Assembly (NCBI RefSeq): GCF_015350905.1
Contig: NZ_JADKRZ010000005.1
Location: 1 to 64,000, forward strand
Reading direction: 5' to 3'
From: Curtobacterium sp. VKM Ac-2865
Lineage (GTDB): Bacteria; Actinomycetota; Actinomycetes; Actinomycetales; Microbacteriaceae
DNA: 64,000 bases
Below, in pieces: positions 32,686 through 42,517 of this stretch. The position numbers were made by a program, and so were the translations under genes. Each line of letters begins with the position of its first letter. Within the stretch, counting starts at the first letter, position 1. The notes below the pieces were generated by a model. The model worked only from the letters and a program-made list of their open reading frames with translations, searched no databases and had not been told where the DNA came from.

Positions 32686-35600
32686 GTGACGACAACCTCG
32701 TCCACCTCGTCCACTGCGGGCCGGCGTTCGCCGCGTGTCCCGATCGTGGTCACGATCATCGTGCTGGCCGCACTGGTGATCGCCTTCTTCATCTTCGCCA
32801 GCCTGTACACCGACTACGCGTGGTTCGCGCAGCTCGGCTTCCAGCAGGTGCTGACCACGCGGTGGATCGCGGGGGCGGTGATGTTCTTCGCCGGCTTCCT
32901 CGGCATGGCCGTGCCGGTCTACCTGAGCATCCTGTTCGCGTTCCGGTTCCGACCGGTCTACGCCAAGCTCGGGTCACAGCTCGACCGCTACCAGCAGGTC
33001 ATCGAGCCGCTCCGCCGGGTCGTGATGATCGGCATCCCGGTCGTCCTCGGCATCTTCGCCGGACTCGCGACGGCACCCCGCTGGAGCATGGTCCTGGAGT
33101 ACTTCAACCGGACCCCCTTCGGCAAGAAGGACCCGCAGTTCGGACTGGACATCGGCTTCTACGTCTTCGAGCTGCCGTTCTGGCGCTCGGTCGTGGCCTA
33201 CTCGTCCGCGGTGGTCCTCATCGCCGGGCTCGCCGCGCTCGCCGCGTGCTACCTCTACGGCGCCATGCGGTTCGGTGGGCGAGAGGTCCGGATCTCCCGT
33301 GCCGCCCGCGTGCAGCTCGCGATCACGGCCGCGCTCTACATCGCCCTGCAGGCCGTCAGCCTGTGGCTCGACCAGTACGCGGCGCTGACCAAGAACAACT
33401 CGCTGATCACCGGTGCGCAGTACACCGAGGTCAACGCCACGATCCCCGGTCGCGAGATCATGGCGGGCATCGCGGCGATCGTCGCACTGCTCTTCATCGT
33501 CACCGCGGTCATCGGCCGCTGGCGGATCTCGATCGTCGGCACCGGGCTGCTGCTCGTCTCCGCGATCGTCATCGGCGGCATCTACCCGTGGATCGTCCAG
33601 CGCCTGCAGGTCGCCCCGAGTGAGCGGTCGTTCGAGTCCGCGTACATCCAGCGGAACATCGACGCCACCAGGGACGCCTACGACGTGTCCGGGGTGAAGG
33701 AGTCGAACTACGACGCCACCACGTCGCCGTCCACCGGTGCCCTGGCGCAGGACGCCCAGACCACGGCGAACATCCGCCTGATCGACCCGAAGATCGTGTC
33801 CGACACGTTCAGCCAGCTGCAGCAGTCGCGGCAGTACTACAAGTTCCCGTCCGAGCTCGACGTCGACCGCTACGACATCAAGGGCAAGACCGAGGACACC
33901 GTGATCGCGGTCCGCGACATCGACCTCGACGGCCTGAGCGCCAAGGCGAACACGCAGTACAACCGCACGTTCGTCTACACGCACGGCTACGGCGTCGCTG
34001 CGGCCTACGGCAACCAGCGCGCCAGCGACGGCAAGCCGGTGTTCCTTGAGTCCGGCATCCCGACCACCGGCGCCCTCGGTGACTACCAGCAGCGCGTGTA
34101 CTTCGGCGAGACCTCGCCCGGCTACTCCATCGTCGGTGCACCCGAGGGCTCCAAGAACGTGGAGCTCGACTACCCGTCCGGCTCGGACGACGACAACGGC
34201 GGCAACGCGACGACGACCTACAAGGGCGACGGCGGACCGACGATCGGCAACTTCTTCAACCGGCTGGTCTACGCCGCGAAGTTCCAGTCGGAGCAGATCC
34301 TGCTCTCGAACGCGGTCAACAAGGACTCGCAGATCCTGTACGACCGCAACCCGATCACCCGCGTCCAGAAGGTCGCGCCGTACCTGACGCTGGACAGCGA
34401 CGCCTACCCGGCGATCGTGAACCACCGCCTGCAGTGGATCGTCGACGGCTACTCGACCTCGGACGCGTACCCGTACTCGCAGAGCCAGAGCCTCGCCGAC
34501 AGCATCAACGGCACCGAGTCCTCGACGTTCCGCACGGACCAGGTCAACTACATCCGCAACTCGGTGAAGGCCACGGTCGACGCCTACACGGGCAAGGTGA
34601 CCCTCTACACGTGGGACACGAAGGACCCGGTGCTGAAGACCTGGCAGAAGGTCTTCCCGACGTCGCTGAAGCCGGTCTCCGCCATGAGCGCCGACCTGCT
34701 CGACCACGTCCGGTACCCGACCGACCTGTTCAAGGTGCAGCGCTCGATCCTCGGCACGTACCACGTGACCAACGCCAACTCGTTCTACTCGGGTGACGAC
34801 GCCTGGACGACGCCGACCGAGCCGACGAGCGGGTCGAACGACGCCGACACGACGGCGGCGAACACCACCACGACGACGACCGCACTGGGCACCCAGACGT
34901 CAGCGGCACGGGCGAACCTGCAGGACCCGTACTACCTGACGATGAAGGTGCCGGGGCAGGGGACCGCGTACTCGCTCTACACGACGTACATCCCGCAGCA
35001 GACGGGGTCGAACGCGCGGAACGTGCTGACCGGGTACCTCGCCGTCGACTCCGACGCAGGGGGCTCCGGCAAGGGCAAGCGGGCGTCCGGCTACGGCAAG
35101 CTCACGTTGCTGACGATCCCGAAGACCGACAACATCCCCGGTCCGCTGCAGGTGCAGAACCTGTTCAACTCGGACACCACGGTGTCGCAAGAGCTGAACA
35201 TCCTGAAGCGCGGCAACAGCACCGTCAAGCAGGGCAACCTGCTGACGCTGCCGGTCGGCGGTGGGTTCCTCTACGTGCAGCCCGTCTACGTGCAGTCCAC
35301 CTCGAGCGGCTCCTACCCGCTGCTGCAGAAGGTCCTGGTGGCCTTCGGGGACAAGATCGCGTTCGAGGACACCCTCGACGAGGCCCTCAACCAGCTGTTC
35401 GGTGGTGACTCCGGCGCTGCCGCAGGTGACCAGGGTGCCGCCGCGGGCGGATCCGACACCGGGACGGACAACGGCTCGGACAACGGGACGGCTGACTCCG
35501 GCTCGGACGCCGGGACCGGCAGCGGTTCGACCGGCGGCTCGTCGTCCGACTCGGACGACCCCGCCGTGCAGAAGGCCCTCGCTGACGCCAGTGCGGCCCT

Positions 35601-35724
35601 GCAGGACCGCCAGCAGGCCTACGCGGACAACGACCTCGTCGCTGCCGCCGAGGCTGACCAGCGTCTGCAGGACGCCATCCGGGCCGCGGTCGAGGCCGAG
35701 GAGTCGGCCAGCTCCAGCAAGTGA
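32686..35724 (+). CDS. UPF0182 family membrane protein
   Basis: 1012 residues. Seven predicted membrane helices lie in the first 320 residues (for example VVTIIVLAALVIAFFIFASL near 25-45), followed by a large extracytoplasmic domain (about 330-890) with many Tyr/Asp-rich segments such as ESNYDATTSPSTGALAQDAQTTANIRLIDP. A Gly/Ser/Asp repeat tail covers about 905-965, and a charged Ala-rich helix ends the protein. This is the actinobacterial UPF0182/Rv3193c family, function unknown. GTG 32686 has GGAG 8 nt upstream; a TAGGAT -10 lies at 32620-32625, giving a leader of about 55 nt. Confidence 0.9.
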   Translation: MTTTSSTSSTAGRRSPRVPIVVTIIVLAALVIAFFIFASLYTDYAWFAQLGFQQVLTTRWIAGAVMFFAGFLGMAVPVYLSILFAFRFRPVYAKLGSQLDRYQQVIEPLRRVVMIGIPVVLGIFAGLATAPRWSMVLEYFNRTPFGKKDPQFGLDIGFYVFELPFWRSVVAYSSAVVLIAGLAALAACYLYGAMRFGGREVRISRAARVQLAITAALYIALQAVSLWLDQYAALTKNNSLITGAQYTEVNATIPGREIMAGIAAIVALLFIVTAVIGRWRISIVGTGLLLVSAIVIGGIYPWIVQRLQVAPSERSFESAYIQRNIDATRDAYDVSGVKESNYDATTSPSTGALAQDAQTTANIRLIDPKIVSDTFSQLQQSRQYYKFPSELDVDRYDIKGKTEDTVIAVRDIDLDGLSAKANTQYNRTFVYTHGYGVAAAYGNQRASDGKPVFLESGIPTTGALGDYQQRVYFGETSPGYSIVGAPEGSKNVELDYPSGSDDDNGGNATTTYKGDGGPTIGNFFNRLVYAAKFQSEQILLSNAVNKDSQILYDRNPITRVQKVAPYLTLDSDAYPAIVNHRLQWIVDGYSTSDAYPYSQSQSLADSINGTESSTFRTDQVNYIRNSVKATVDAYTGKVTLYTWDTKDPVLKTWQKVFPTSLKPVSAMSADLLDHVRYPTDLFKVQRSILGTYHVTNANSFYSGDDAWTTPTEPTSGSNDADTTAANTTTTTTALGTQTSAARANLQDPYYLTMKVPGQGTAYSLYTTYIPQQTGSNARNVLTGYLAVDSDAGGSGKGKRASGYGKLTLLTIPKTDNIPGPLQVQNLFNSDTTVSQELNILKRGNSTVKQGNLLTLPVGGGFLYVQPVYVQSTSSGSYPLLQKVLVAFGDKIAFEDTLDEALNQLFGGDSGAAAGDQGAAAGGSDTGTDNGSDNGTADSGSDAGTGSGSTGGSSSDSDDPAVQKALADASAALQDRQQAYADNDLVAAAEADQRLQDAIRAAVEAEESASSSK

Positions 35725-35786
35725 CGACACGGGCGGGGTGGCCGATTTGGCACCCCGCCCGTTGCCGTGTAAGCTTCTAAACGTGC

Positions 35787-35863
35787 CGCGGGGTGGAGCA
35801 GTTCGGTAGCTCGCTGGGCTCATAACCCAGAGGTCGTAGGTTCAAATCCTGCCCCCGCAACCA
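35787..35863 (+). tRNA. Initiator tRNA-fMet (CAT)
   Basis: 77 nt including encoded CCA. The acceptor arms CGCGGGG and CCCCGCA leave a C1:A72 mismatch, and the anticodon stem contains three consecutive G:C pairs around loop CTCATAA with anticodon CAT at 35821-35823. Both are marks of the initiator species. T-arm GTAGGTTCAAATCCTGC is present. A strong terminator follows 9 nt after CCA. Confidence 0.95.
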
Positions 35864-35872
35864 ACGCGACAC

Positions 35873-35906
35873 AAGAAGCCCCGGTCCTCACGGACCGGGG
35901 CTTCTT
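35873..35906 (+). terminator. Strong terminator after the initiator tRNA
   Basis: A 15-bp perfect stem (35873-35887 with 35892-35906) and a 4-nt TCAC loop, ending CTTCTT. Confidence 0.9.
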
Positions 35907-35953
35907 CGTGTTCTGGGCGCGTTCCGTCCGGACCCCGTTCCGGACCCCGTTCC

Positions 35954-35995
35954 GGACAGGAGGCTGATCACCAGCTGGTGGGGAGCCTCCCGTCC
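35954..35995. terminator. Two-part hairpin, second copy of the GGACNGGAGGC repeat
   Basis: GGACAGGAGGCT (35954-35965) pairs with AGCCTCCCGTCC (35984-35995) with one mismatch; the inner palindrome CACCAGCTGGTG is at 35970-35981. It lies between the tRNA and the aldo/keto reductase stop and has the same layout as 6947-6988. Confidence 0.7.
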
Positions 35996-36029
35996 GTCTC
36001 CTGGTGGCGACGCGACCCGGCCTGCTGGC

Positions 36030-36968
36030 TCAACCCGTCGCGCGCTTGCCGCGGACCCCGTGCCCGAGCGTTGTGATCCGCTCGAGTTCCGACGGGGTGA
36101 AGGACACGGCTGCTGCGGCGACGTTCTCGGCGACACGTCGGGGGCTCCGCGATCCCGGGATCGGCACGATGTCGTCGCGCTGCGCGAGGATCCAGGCGAG
36201 CGCGAGCTGCGAGAGCGAGATGCCCTTCGCCTCCGCCAGCTCCGTCAGGCCGGCGACGACCGCGGTGTTCGCGTCCCAGTGCTCGGGAGCCCACCACTCC
36301 AGCCACTGCCGGATGTCGTCCTCCGCGTAGGCGGACCGGGGCTGGACGGCGCCACTGAGGAAGCCGCGCGCCAGTGGTGAGTACGCGACGAGTCCGATGC
36401 CGAGTTCGTCGACGACGGGGAAGAGCTCCTCGGACTCGCGCGCGAAGACCGAGTACTCGGTCTGCAGGACGGAGATCGGGTGGACCGCGTTCGCCCGCCG
36501 GATGTTCTCGGCGTCCGTGTTCGACAGGCCGAGGTAGCGGACCTTGCCGGCCTCGACGAACTCCTGCATGACGCCGACGACGTCCTCGATCGGGACCTGC
36601 GGGTCGTGGACGTGCTGGTAGAGCAGGTCGATCGAGTCGGTCCCGAGGTTGCGGAGGCTGGTGTCGACGACCTGACGGATGTGGTCCGGCCGCGAGTCCT
36701 GGCCGTAGGTGTCGGTGAAGCCGAACTTGGTGGCGATCGTGACCTCGTCGCGGATGGGCGCGAGGGCGGCGCCGAGGAGTCGCTCGCCCGAGCCCCAGCC
36801 GTAGAGCTCCGCGGTGTCGAAGTGCGTGACGCCGAGGTCGTGGGCGTGGCGGATCGCGGCGATCGACTCCGTGTCGTCGCCGGGGCCGTACGCGAAGGTC
36901 GTGCCCATCGCGCCGTAGCCGATGGCGCTGACGACGAGGCCCTGTCGTCCGAGTGTGCGGTGTTGCAT
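36030..36968 (-). CDS. Aldo/keto reductase (AKR, YajO/Tas-like)
   Basis: 312-residue NADPH-dependent oxidoreductase barrel. The tetrad is visible as Asp in THFDTAELYGWG, Tyr of the same motif, Lys in TKFGFTD and His in YQHVHDP. Cofactor-binding residues near the C-terminus are PIPGSRSPRRVAEN. The carbonyl substrate is unknown. ATG 36968 has GGAAGGA 6 nt upstream. It is divergent from a TetR gene with a dyad in the shared promoter, so it is probably TetR-repressed. Confidence 0.9.
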   Translation of the reverse strand: MQHRTLGRQGLVVSAIGYGAMGTTFAYGPGDDTESIAAIRHAHDLGVTHFDTAELYGWGSGERLLGAALAPIRDEVTIATKFGFTDTYGQDSRPDHIRQVVDTSLRNLGTDSIDLLYQHVHDPQVPIEDVVGVMQEFVEAGKVRYLGLSNTDAENIRRANAVHPISVLQTEYSVFARESEELFPVVDELGIGLVAYSPLARGFLSGAVQPRSAYAEDDIRQWLEWWAPEHWDANTAVVAGLTELAEAKGISLSQLALAWILAQRDDIVPIPGSRSPRRVAENVAAAAVSFTPSELERITTLGHGVRGKRATG

Positions 36969-37012
36969 GGTCGTCCTTCCGAGGGGTGATGTGCGTGCGA
37001 GTGGCACTGTAC

Positions 37013-37047
37013 GCCAGATATGGCAGAGGCTGTCAAGTATGGCGGGA
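37013..37047. promoter_or_regulatory. Candidate TetR operator in the reductase/tetR promoter
   Basis: Core dyad TGGCAG-agg-CTGTCA (37021-37035, one mismatch) lies inside a wider imperfect symmetry between CGCCAGATATGGCAG and CTGTCAAGTATGGCG. On the minus strand TTGACA (37036-37031) makes a good -35 for the reductase, with TACAGT 19 bp further as a weak -10. Repressor bound here would block that promoter. Confidence 0.5.
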
Positions 37048-37072
37048 ACTGTCGAAGCGGGTCGCCCGACGA

Positions 37073-37078
37073 TAGGCT
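37073..37078 (+). promoter_or_regulatory. -10 box of the tetR gene
   Basis: TAGGCT ends 6 nt before ATG 37085. Confidence 0.5.
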
Positions 37079-37084
37079 CGGTGC

Positions 37085-37702
37085 ATGAGCGAGACGACGG
37101 CGGGGAGCCGACCAGGACTGCGGGACCTCACCCGCGACGCTGTCCGCGCCCGCATCGCTGCCGTCGCCATGGCGCGGTTCGACGCCGACGGGTTCGACCG
37201 GGTCACCGTCGAGCAGGTCGCGGCCGAGGCGGGGATCTCTGCCAGGAGCTTCCACCGGTACTTCCCGGCGAAGGAGGACGCCGTCATCGGCGACCCGGCG
37301 CGGCACAGTGAGGTGCTCGCGGCGGCCTTCCGTGACCGGCCGACCGACGAGCCGGTCTGGAGCGCGCTGCGCGAGGCCTTCGCGACGATGCTCCTGCGCG
37401 GCGACGGCGGCGATCCCGTGACGGCTCGGCGGTCGGTCCGGGTGATGACGAGCACGCCGTCGCTCCGGGCGCGGAACCTCGAGAAGCACCATGCGTGGGC
37501 CGAGGTGCTCGTGCCGCTGGTCGCCCGACGGCTCGGCGGTGGGGAGCGGCTCGGCGGTGCTGATGTCGATCTACGTGCGCGGACGGTCGTGCAGGCGGCG
37601 CTGGGGTGCTTCGACGTGTCGATCACGGCGTGGGCGACCGGTGACGACGCTGACGTGACGGGGATCCTCCGGCGGTCGTTCGACGTGCTCGACGTGCGGT
37701 AG
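37085..37702 (+). CDS. TetR/AcrR family transcriptional regulator
   Basis: 205 residues. The N-terminal helix-turn-helix is clear: AMARFDADGFDRVTVEQVAAEAGISARSFHRYFPAKEDAV (about 28-67). The C-terminal ligand-binding domain is helical and not specific enough to name a ligand. It is divergent from the aldo/keto reductase with a dyad between them, so local control of that gene is the simplest reading. The ATG start is leaderless. A nitrilase gene follows on the same strand after 49 bp with its own -10. Confidence 0.87.
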   Translation: MSETTAGSRPGLRDLTRDAVRARIAAVAMARFDADGFDRVTVEQVAAEAGISARSFHRYFPAKEDAVIGDPARHSEVLAAAFRDRPTDEPVWSALREAFATMLLRGDGGDPVTARRSVRVMTSTPSLRARNLEKHHAWAEVLVPLVARRLGGGERLGGADVDLRARTVVQAALGCFDVSITAWATGDDADVTGILRRSFDVLDVR

Positions 37703-37739
37703 CGGGTTCGCTGCTGGCGCGCGCCGGTACGGCGGCGGT

Positions 37740-37745
37740 TAGCCT
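37740..37745 (+). promoter_or_regulatory. -10 box of the nitrilase gene
   Basis: TAGCCT ends 6 nt before GTG 37752. Confidence 0.5.
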
Positions 37746-37751
37746 GGCCCC

Positions 37752-38627
37752 GTGACGACACTGACCATCGCCGCGGCCCAGTTCGCCCCCGTGGACGACC
37801 CCGCCGCGAACCTCGAGACCGTGCGGGCGGCGGCGGAGGACGCGGCGGCCCGCGGCGCCCAGCTCCTGGTCACGCCCGAGTACACGTCGTACTTCACGGC
37901 GGACATCGACGACCGGTTCGTCGCGGCAGCGCAGCCGCTCGACGGGCCCTTCGCCACCGGGCTCCGACGGATCGCCCGGAGCACCGGGGTGGCGCTCGTG
38001 GTCGGGGTGGCCGAGGCCGGCTCCGATGGCTCGCGGTTCCGGAACACGCTCGTCGCGATCGGTCCCGACGGGGCGCTCGTGTGCACGTACCGCAAGGTGC
38101 ACCTCTACGACGCGTTCGGCGCACGTGAGTCCGACCGGATCGAGCCGGGGGACCCCGAGCAGCTGCCGGTGTTCGAGCTCGGCGGTCTGCGTGTCGGCCT
38201 CGAGACCTGCTACGACCTGCGGTTCCCGGAGGTCACGCGGCGGCTCGCCGCCGGTCCGGCCACCGCGGGTCCGGCCACCGCGGGTCCGGCCGGTGCCGAC
38301 GTCGTGCTCGTGCCGGCGGAGTGGGTGCGCGGGCCGGGGAAGGAACACCACTGGCGGACGCTGCTCACGGCGCGTGCGATCGAGAACACCGTGTGGGTGG
38401 TCGGTGTCGGCCAGGCGCCGCCGATCGGCATCGGGGCGTCGGTCGCACTCGACCCGTCCGGTGTCGCCGTCGCCGCGCTCGGAGCGGCCCCTGGGCTCCT
38501 CGTCACCACGGTGGACACCGACGTCACGGACGCGGTGCGGCGTACGAACCCCTCGCTCGCCCTGCGGCGGTACGACGTGACGGTCCGGGGCGACGGCGCG
38601 GGCGCCGCCGACCTCACGCCCCGCTGA
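37752..38627 (+). CDS. Carbon-nitrogen hydrolase (nitrilase superfamily, omega-amidase-like)
   Basis: 291 residues with the Glu-Lys-Cys triad: Glu43 in LLVTPEYTSYF, Lys115 in TYRKVHLYD and Cys153 in GLETCYDLRFPE. The Lys motif and CYDLRFPE resemble Nit1/Nit2 amidases (omega-amidase, deaminated glutathione amidase) more than true nitrilases. A small insertion near residues 167-180 is encoded by a 15-bp tandem repeat. It overlaps the convergent aminotransferase by 14 bp. Omega-amidase paired with a glutamine-transaminase-like enzyme would clear alpha-ketoglutaramate; this pairing is inference. Confidence 0.85.
   Translation: MTTLTIAAAQFAPVDDPAANLETVRAAAEDAAARGAQLLVTPEYTSYFTADIDDRFVAAAQPLDGPFATGLRRIARSTGVALVVGVAEAGSDGSRFRNTLVAIGPDGALVCTYRKVHLYDAFGARESDRIEPGDPEQLPVFELGGLRVGLETCYDLRFPEVTRRLAAGPATAGPATAGPAGADVVLVPAEWVRGPGKEHHWRTLLTARAIENTVWVVGVGQAPPIGIGASVALDPSGVAVAALGAAPGLLVTTVDTDVTDAVRRTNPSLALRRYDVTVRGDGAGAADLTPR
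38253..38291 (+). repeat. 15-bp tandem repeat inside the nitrilase gene
   Basis: GGTCCGGCCACCGCG occurs at 38253-38267 and 38268-38282, with a partial third copy to 38291. It keeps the reading frame and encodes a repeated GPATA segment between the Cys motif and the next strand. Confidence 0.85.
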
Positions 38628-39858
38628 GGGTCGCGAGCCGCGCGGCCGCGTCCTCGAGCACGGACTTCCGCTTGCAGAACGCGAAGCGCACCAGCGACCG
38701 GTAGCCAGCGGCGTGGTCCGGGCGGACGAACGCCGACACCGGGACGCCCACGACCCCGGCCCGGTGCGGCAGCTCGAGGCAGAAGGCCCGCGCGTCCTCG
38801 TACCCGAGCGGCGCGGTGTCCGCGATGACGAAGTAGCCGCCGTCTGGCCGGTGCACCCCGAAGCCCGCCGCGGTGAGGCCCGCCGCCAGCACGGCGTGCT
38901 TGGCTGCGAGGTCCGCCGCGATCCCGGTGAAGACCGCATCCGGCAGGCGGAGCCCGACGGCGACGGCCGGCTGGAACGGCGCGCCGTTGACGAAGGTCAG
39001 GTACTGCTTGACGGTGGTGATCGCCGTGACGAGCGCCGGGGGAGCGGTGAGCCAGCCGACCTTCCAGCCGGTGGTGCTGAAGGTCTTCCCGGCGCTCGAC
39101 ACCGTGACGGTCCGCTCGCGGGCGCCGGGCAGCGTGGCGATCGGAACGTGCGGCGCGTGCGGCACGTGCGTCTCGTTCGCCGGGTTCTCCGGGTTCTCGG
39201 TGTCGAAGGTCAGGTGCTCGTAGACCTCGTCGGTGATGATCACCGCGTCGTGGCGTTCGGCGAGCTCGACGACGACGCGCAGGACCTCGGTCGGCAGCAC
39301 TCGTCCGGTGGGGTTGTGCGGGGTGTTGACGAGGACGGCGCGCGTCCGGTCCGAGAACGCCGCGCGGAGCGTGGACTCGTCGGGCAGGAAGTCGGGCGCG
39401 GTGAGTGGCACCGTGACGTGGGTCGCGCCGGCCAGACGGATCAGGGCACCGTAGGCGTCGTAGAACGGCTCGAACGTGACCACCTCGTCGCCCGGCTCGA
39501 CCAGTGCGAGGAGCGTGGCCGCGAGCGCTTCGGTCGCGCCGGCGGTCACGAGGACCTCCTGGTCGGGATCGACCTCGAGTCCGTACCAGTGTCGTTGATG
39601 CTCGGCGATCGCCAGGCGCAGGCCGGGGGTCCCACGCCCCGGCGGGTACTGGTTCACGCCGTCGCGGATGGCTTGGACCGCCGCGTCGAGGACCTCGGCG
39701 GGGCCGTCCTCGTCGGGGAAGCCCTGCCCGAGGTTGAGCGCTCCGGTGCTCGCTGCCAGGGCGCTCATCTCGGCGAACACGGTGGGGGCCGGGACGCCGT
39801 CGGGGCCGAGGAGCATCGCGCCCTCCGCCGCTCGCAGCCAGGGTCCGGTGTGCCGCAT
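38614..39858 (-). CDS. PLP-dependent class I/II aminotransferase (KAT/GTK or DapC-like)
   Basis: 414 residues, fold type I. Features are YPPGRGTPGLR, VNTPHNPTGRV, IITDEVYEHLTFD, and the PLP lysine Lys258 in SSAGKTFSTTGWKVGW, with the distal Arg near the C-terminus (SLVRFAF). The SAGKTFS-TGWK signature is typical of kynurenine/glutamine transaminase K and of the actinobacterial N-succinyl-DAP aminotransferase DapC. A lineage-style insertion (ENPENPANETHVPHAPHVP region, about 221-239) precedes the active site. ATG 39858 has GGAGGGAA upstream. The partner nitrilase favours glutamine transamination; dapD/dapE in the window leave DapC possible. Confidence 0.82.
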   Translation of the reverse strand: MRHTGPWLRAAEGAMLLGPDGVPAPTVFAEMSALAASTGALNLGQGFPDEDGPAEVLDAAVQAIRDGVNQYPPGRGTPGLRLAIAEHQRHWYGLEVDPDQEVLVTAGATEALAATLLALVEPGDEVVTFEPFYDAYGALIRLAGATHVTVPLTAPDFLPDESTLRAAFSDRTRAVLVNTPHNPTGRVLPTEVLRVVVELAERHDAVIITDEVYEHLTFDTENPENPANETHVPHAPHVPIATLPGARERTVTVSSAGKTFSTTGWKVGWLTAPPALVTAITTVKQYLTFVNGAPFQPAVAVGLRLPDAVFTGIAADLAAKHAVLAAGLTAAGFGVHRPDGGYFVIADTAPLGYEDARAFCLELPHRAGVVGVPVSAFVRPDHAAGYRSLVRFAFCKRKSVLEDAAARLATLSGA

Positions 39859-40040
39859 GGGGTTCCCTCCGACGGGCGCTCGCGCTGGACGGTCCCCAAC
39901 CTAGTGCGTCCGCTCCGTCCCTCTGGGGAGTGCGTCCACAGGTGACGCATAAGCTCGCCTCAAGGCACTTGCAGGGTCGTCATCAGGACTCCCCAGGCTC
40001 GTGCGACAGACTGCACGAGCTTGAAAGGAGCACGTCCAGC

Positions 40041-42050
<2,010 letters not shown>

Positions 42051-42060
42051 CGCGACCCAC

Positions 42061-42108
42061 CACAGACGGGAGGCACGGTATCAGCTGGCACCGTGCCTCC
42101 CGTCTGTG
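42061..42108. terminator. 19-bp perfect hairpin after htrA, third GGACNGGAGGC-type copy
   Basis: 42061-42079 pairs without mismatch with 42090-42108; the 10-nt loop contains CAGCTGG. The arms hold GACGGGAGGC/GCCTCCCGTC, as in the copies at 6947 and 35954. Confidence 0.85.
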
Positions 42109-42110
42109 CG

Positions 42111-42390
42111 CGCTCACCCGTCCCACCCAGCGCGAGCGGGCGGGACACCCGCGTGCCCGGCTGCCCTGACCCCGCGCTTGCGCCCGCTCGCGCTCAGAAC
42201 GCCGAGCGGGCGAAATGCCCGCGTACCTGGCGGACTCGACCTCGCGTTTCCGCCCGCTCGCGCTCGCAACGCCGAGCGGGCGGTATGCCCGCGTGCCCAA
42301 CGGACCCGACCCGACGTTTCCGCCCGCTCGCGCTCACAACGCCGAGCGGGCGGAATGCCGGCGTGCGGGGCGGGCACGACCACGGTGTTC
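42111..42390. repeat. 70-bp tandem repeat array, four units plus a partial fifth
   Basis: Units start at 42111, 42181, 42251 and 42321 with exact 70-bp spacing; a truncated fifth begins at 42391. In units 2-4 the first part is most conserved: CGCCCGCTCG, a 10-12 nt CGCT-rich centre, then CGAGCGGGCG, so each can form a 10-bp hairpin. The second half diverges more. Unit 1 is the most degenerate. The array fills most of the 467-bp gap between htrA and the glycopolymer cluster. It lacks a convincing gene, although frames stay open because of composition. Confidence 0.9.
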
Positions 42391-42476
42391 TGCCCGCTCG
42401 GCCAGGGGGAGCGGGGACGAGGGTGCGGGGGATCGGGCGCGCAGGGGGACGACAGGTGGGGGTGTCCGGGGATTGA

Positions 42477-42482
42477 TAGGCT
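42477..42482 (+). promoter_or_regulatory. Candidate -10 of the glycopolymer operon
   Basis: TAGGCT at 42477-42482 is about 36 nt before ATG 42518, giving a leader of about 29 nt with GAGGGA as ribosome-binding site. It lies 87 bp after the 70-bp array. Confidence 0.4.
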
Positions 42483-42517
42483 GCAGGTCGCTCACCGCCA
42501 GGACCCCGAGGGATCGC

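Noticed and set aside
42111-42400. CRISPR array (palindromic repeats at regular spacing)
   Set aside because: The 37-38 nt between the palindromes are similar from unit to unit, so they are not unique spacers. The period is a 70-bp tandem repeat and no cas genes are in the window.
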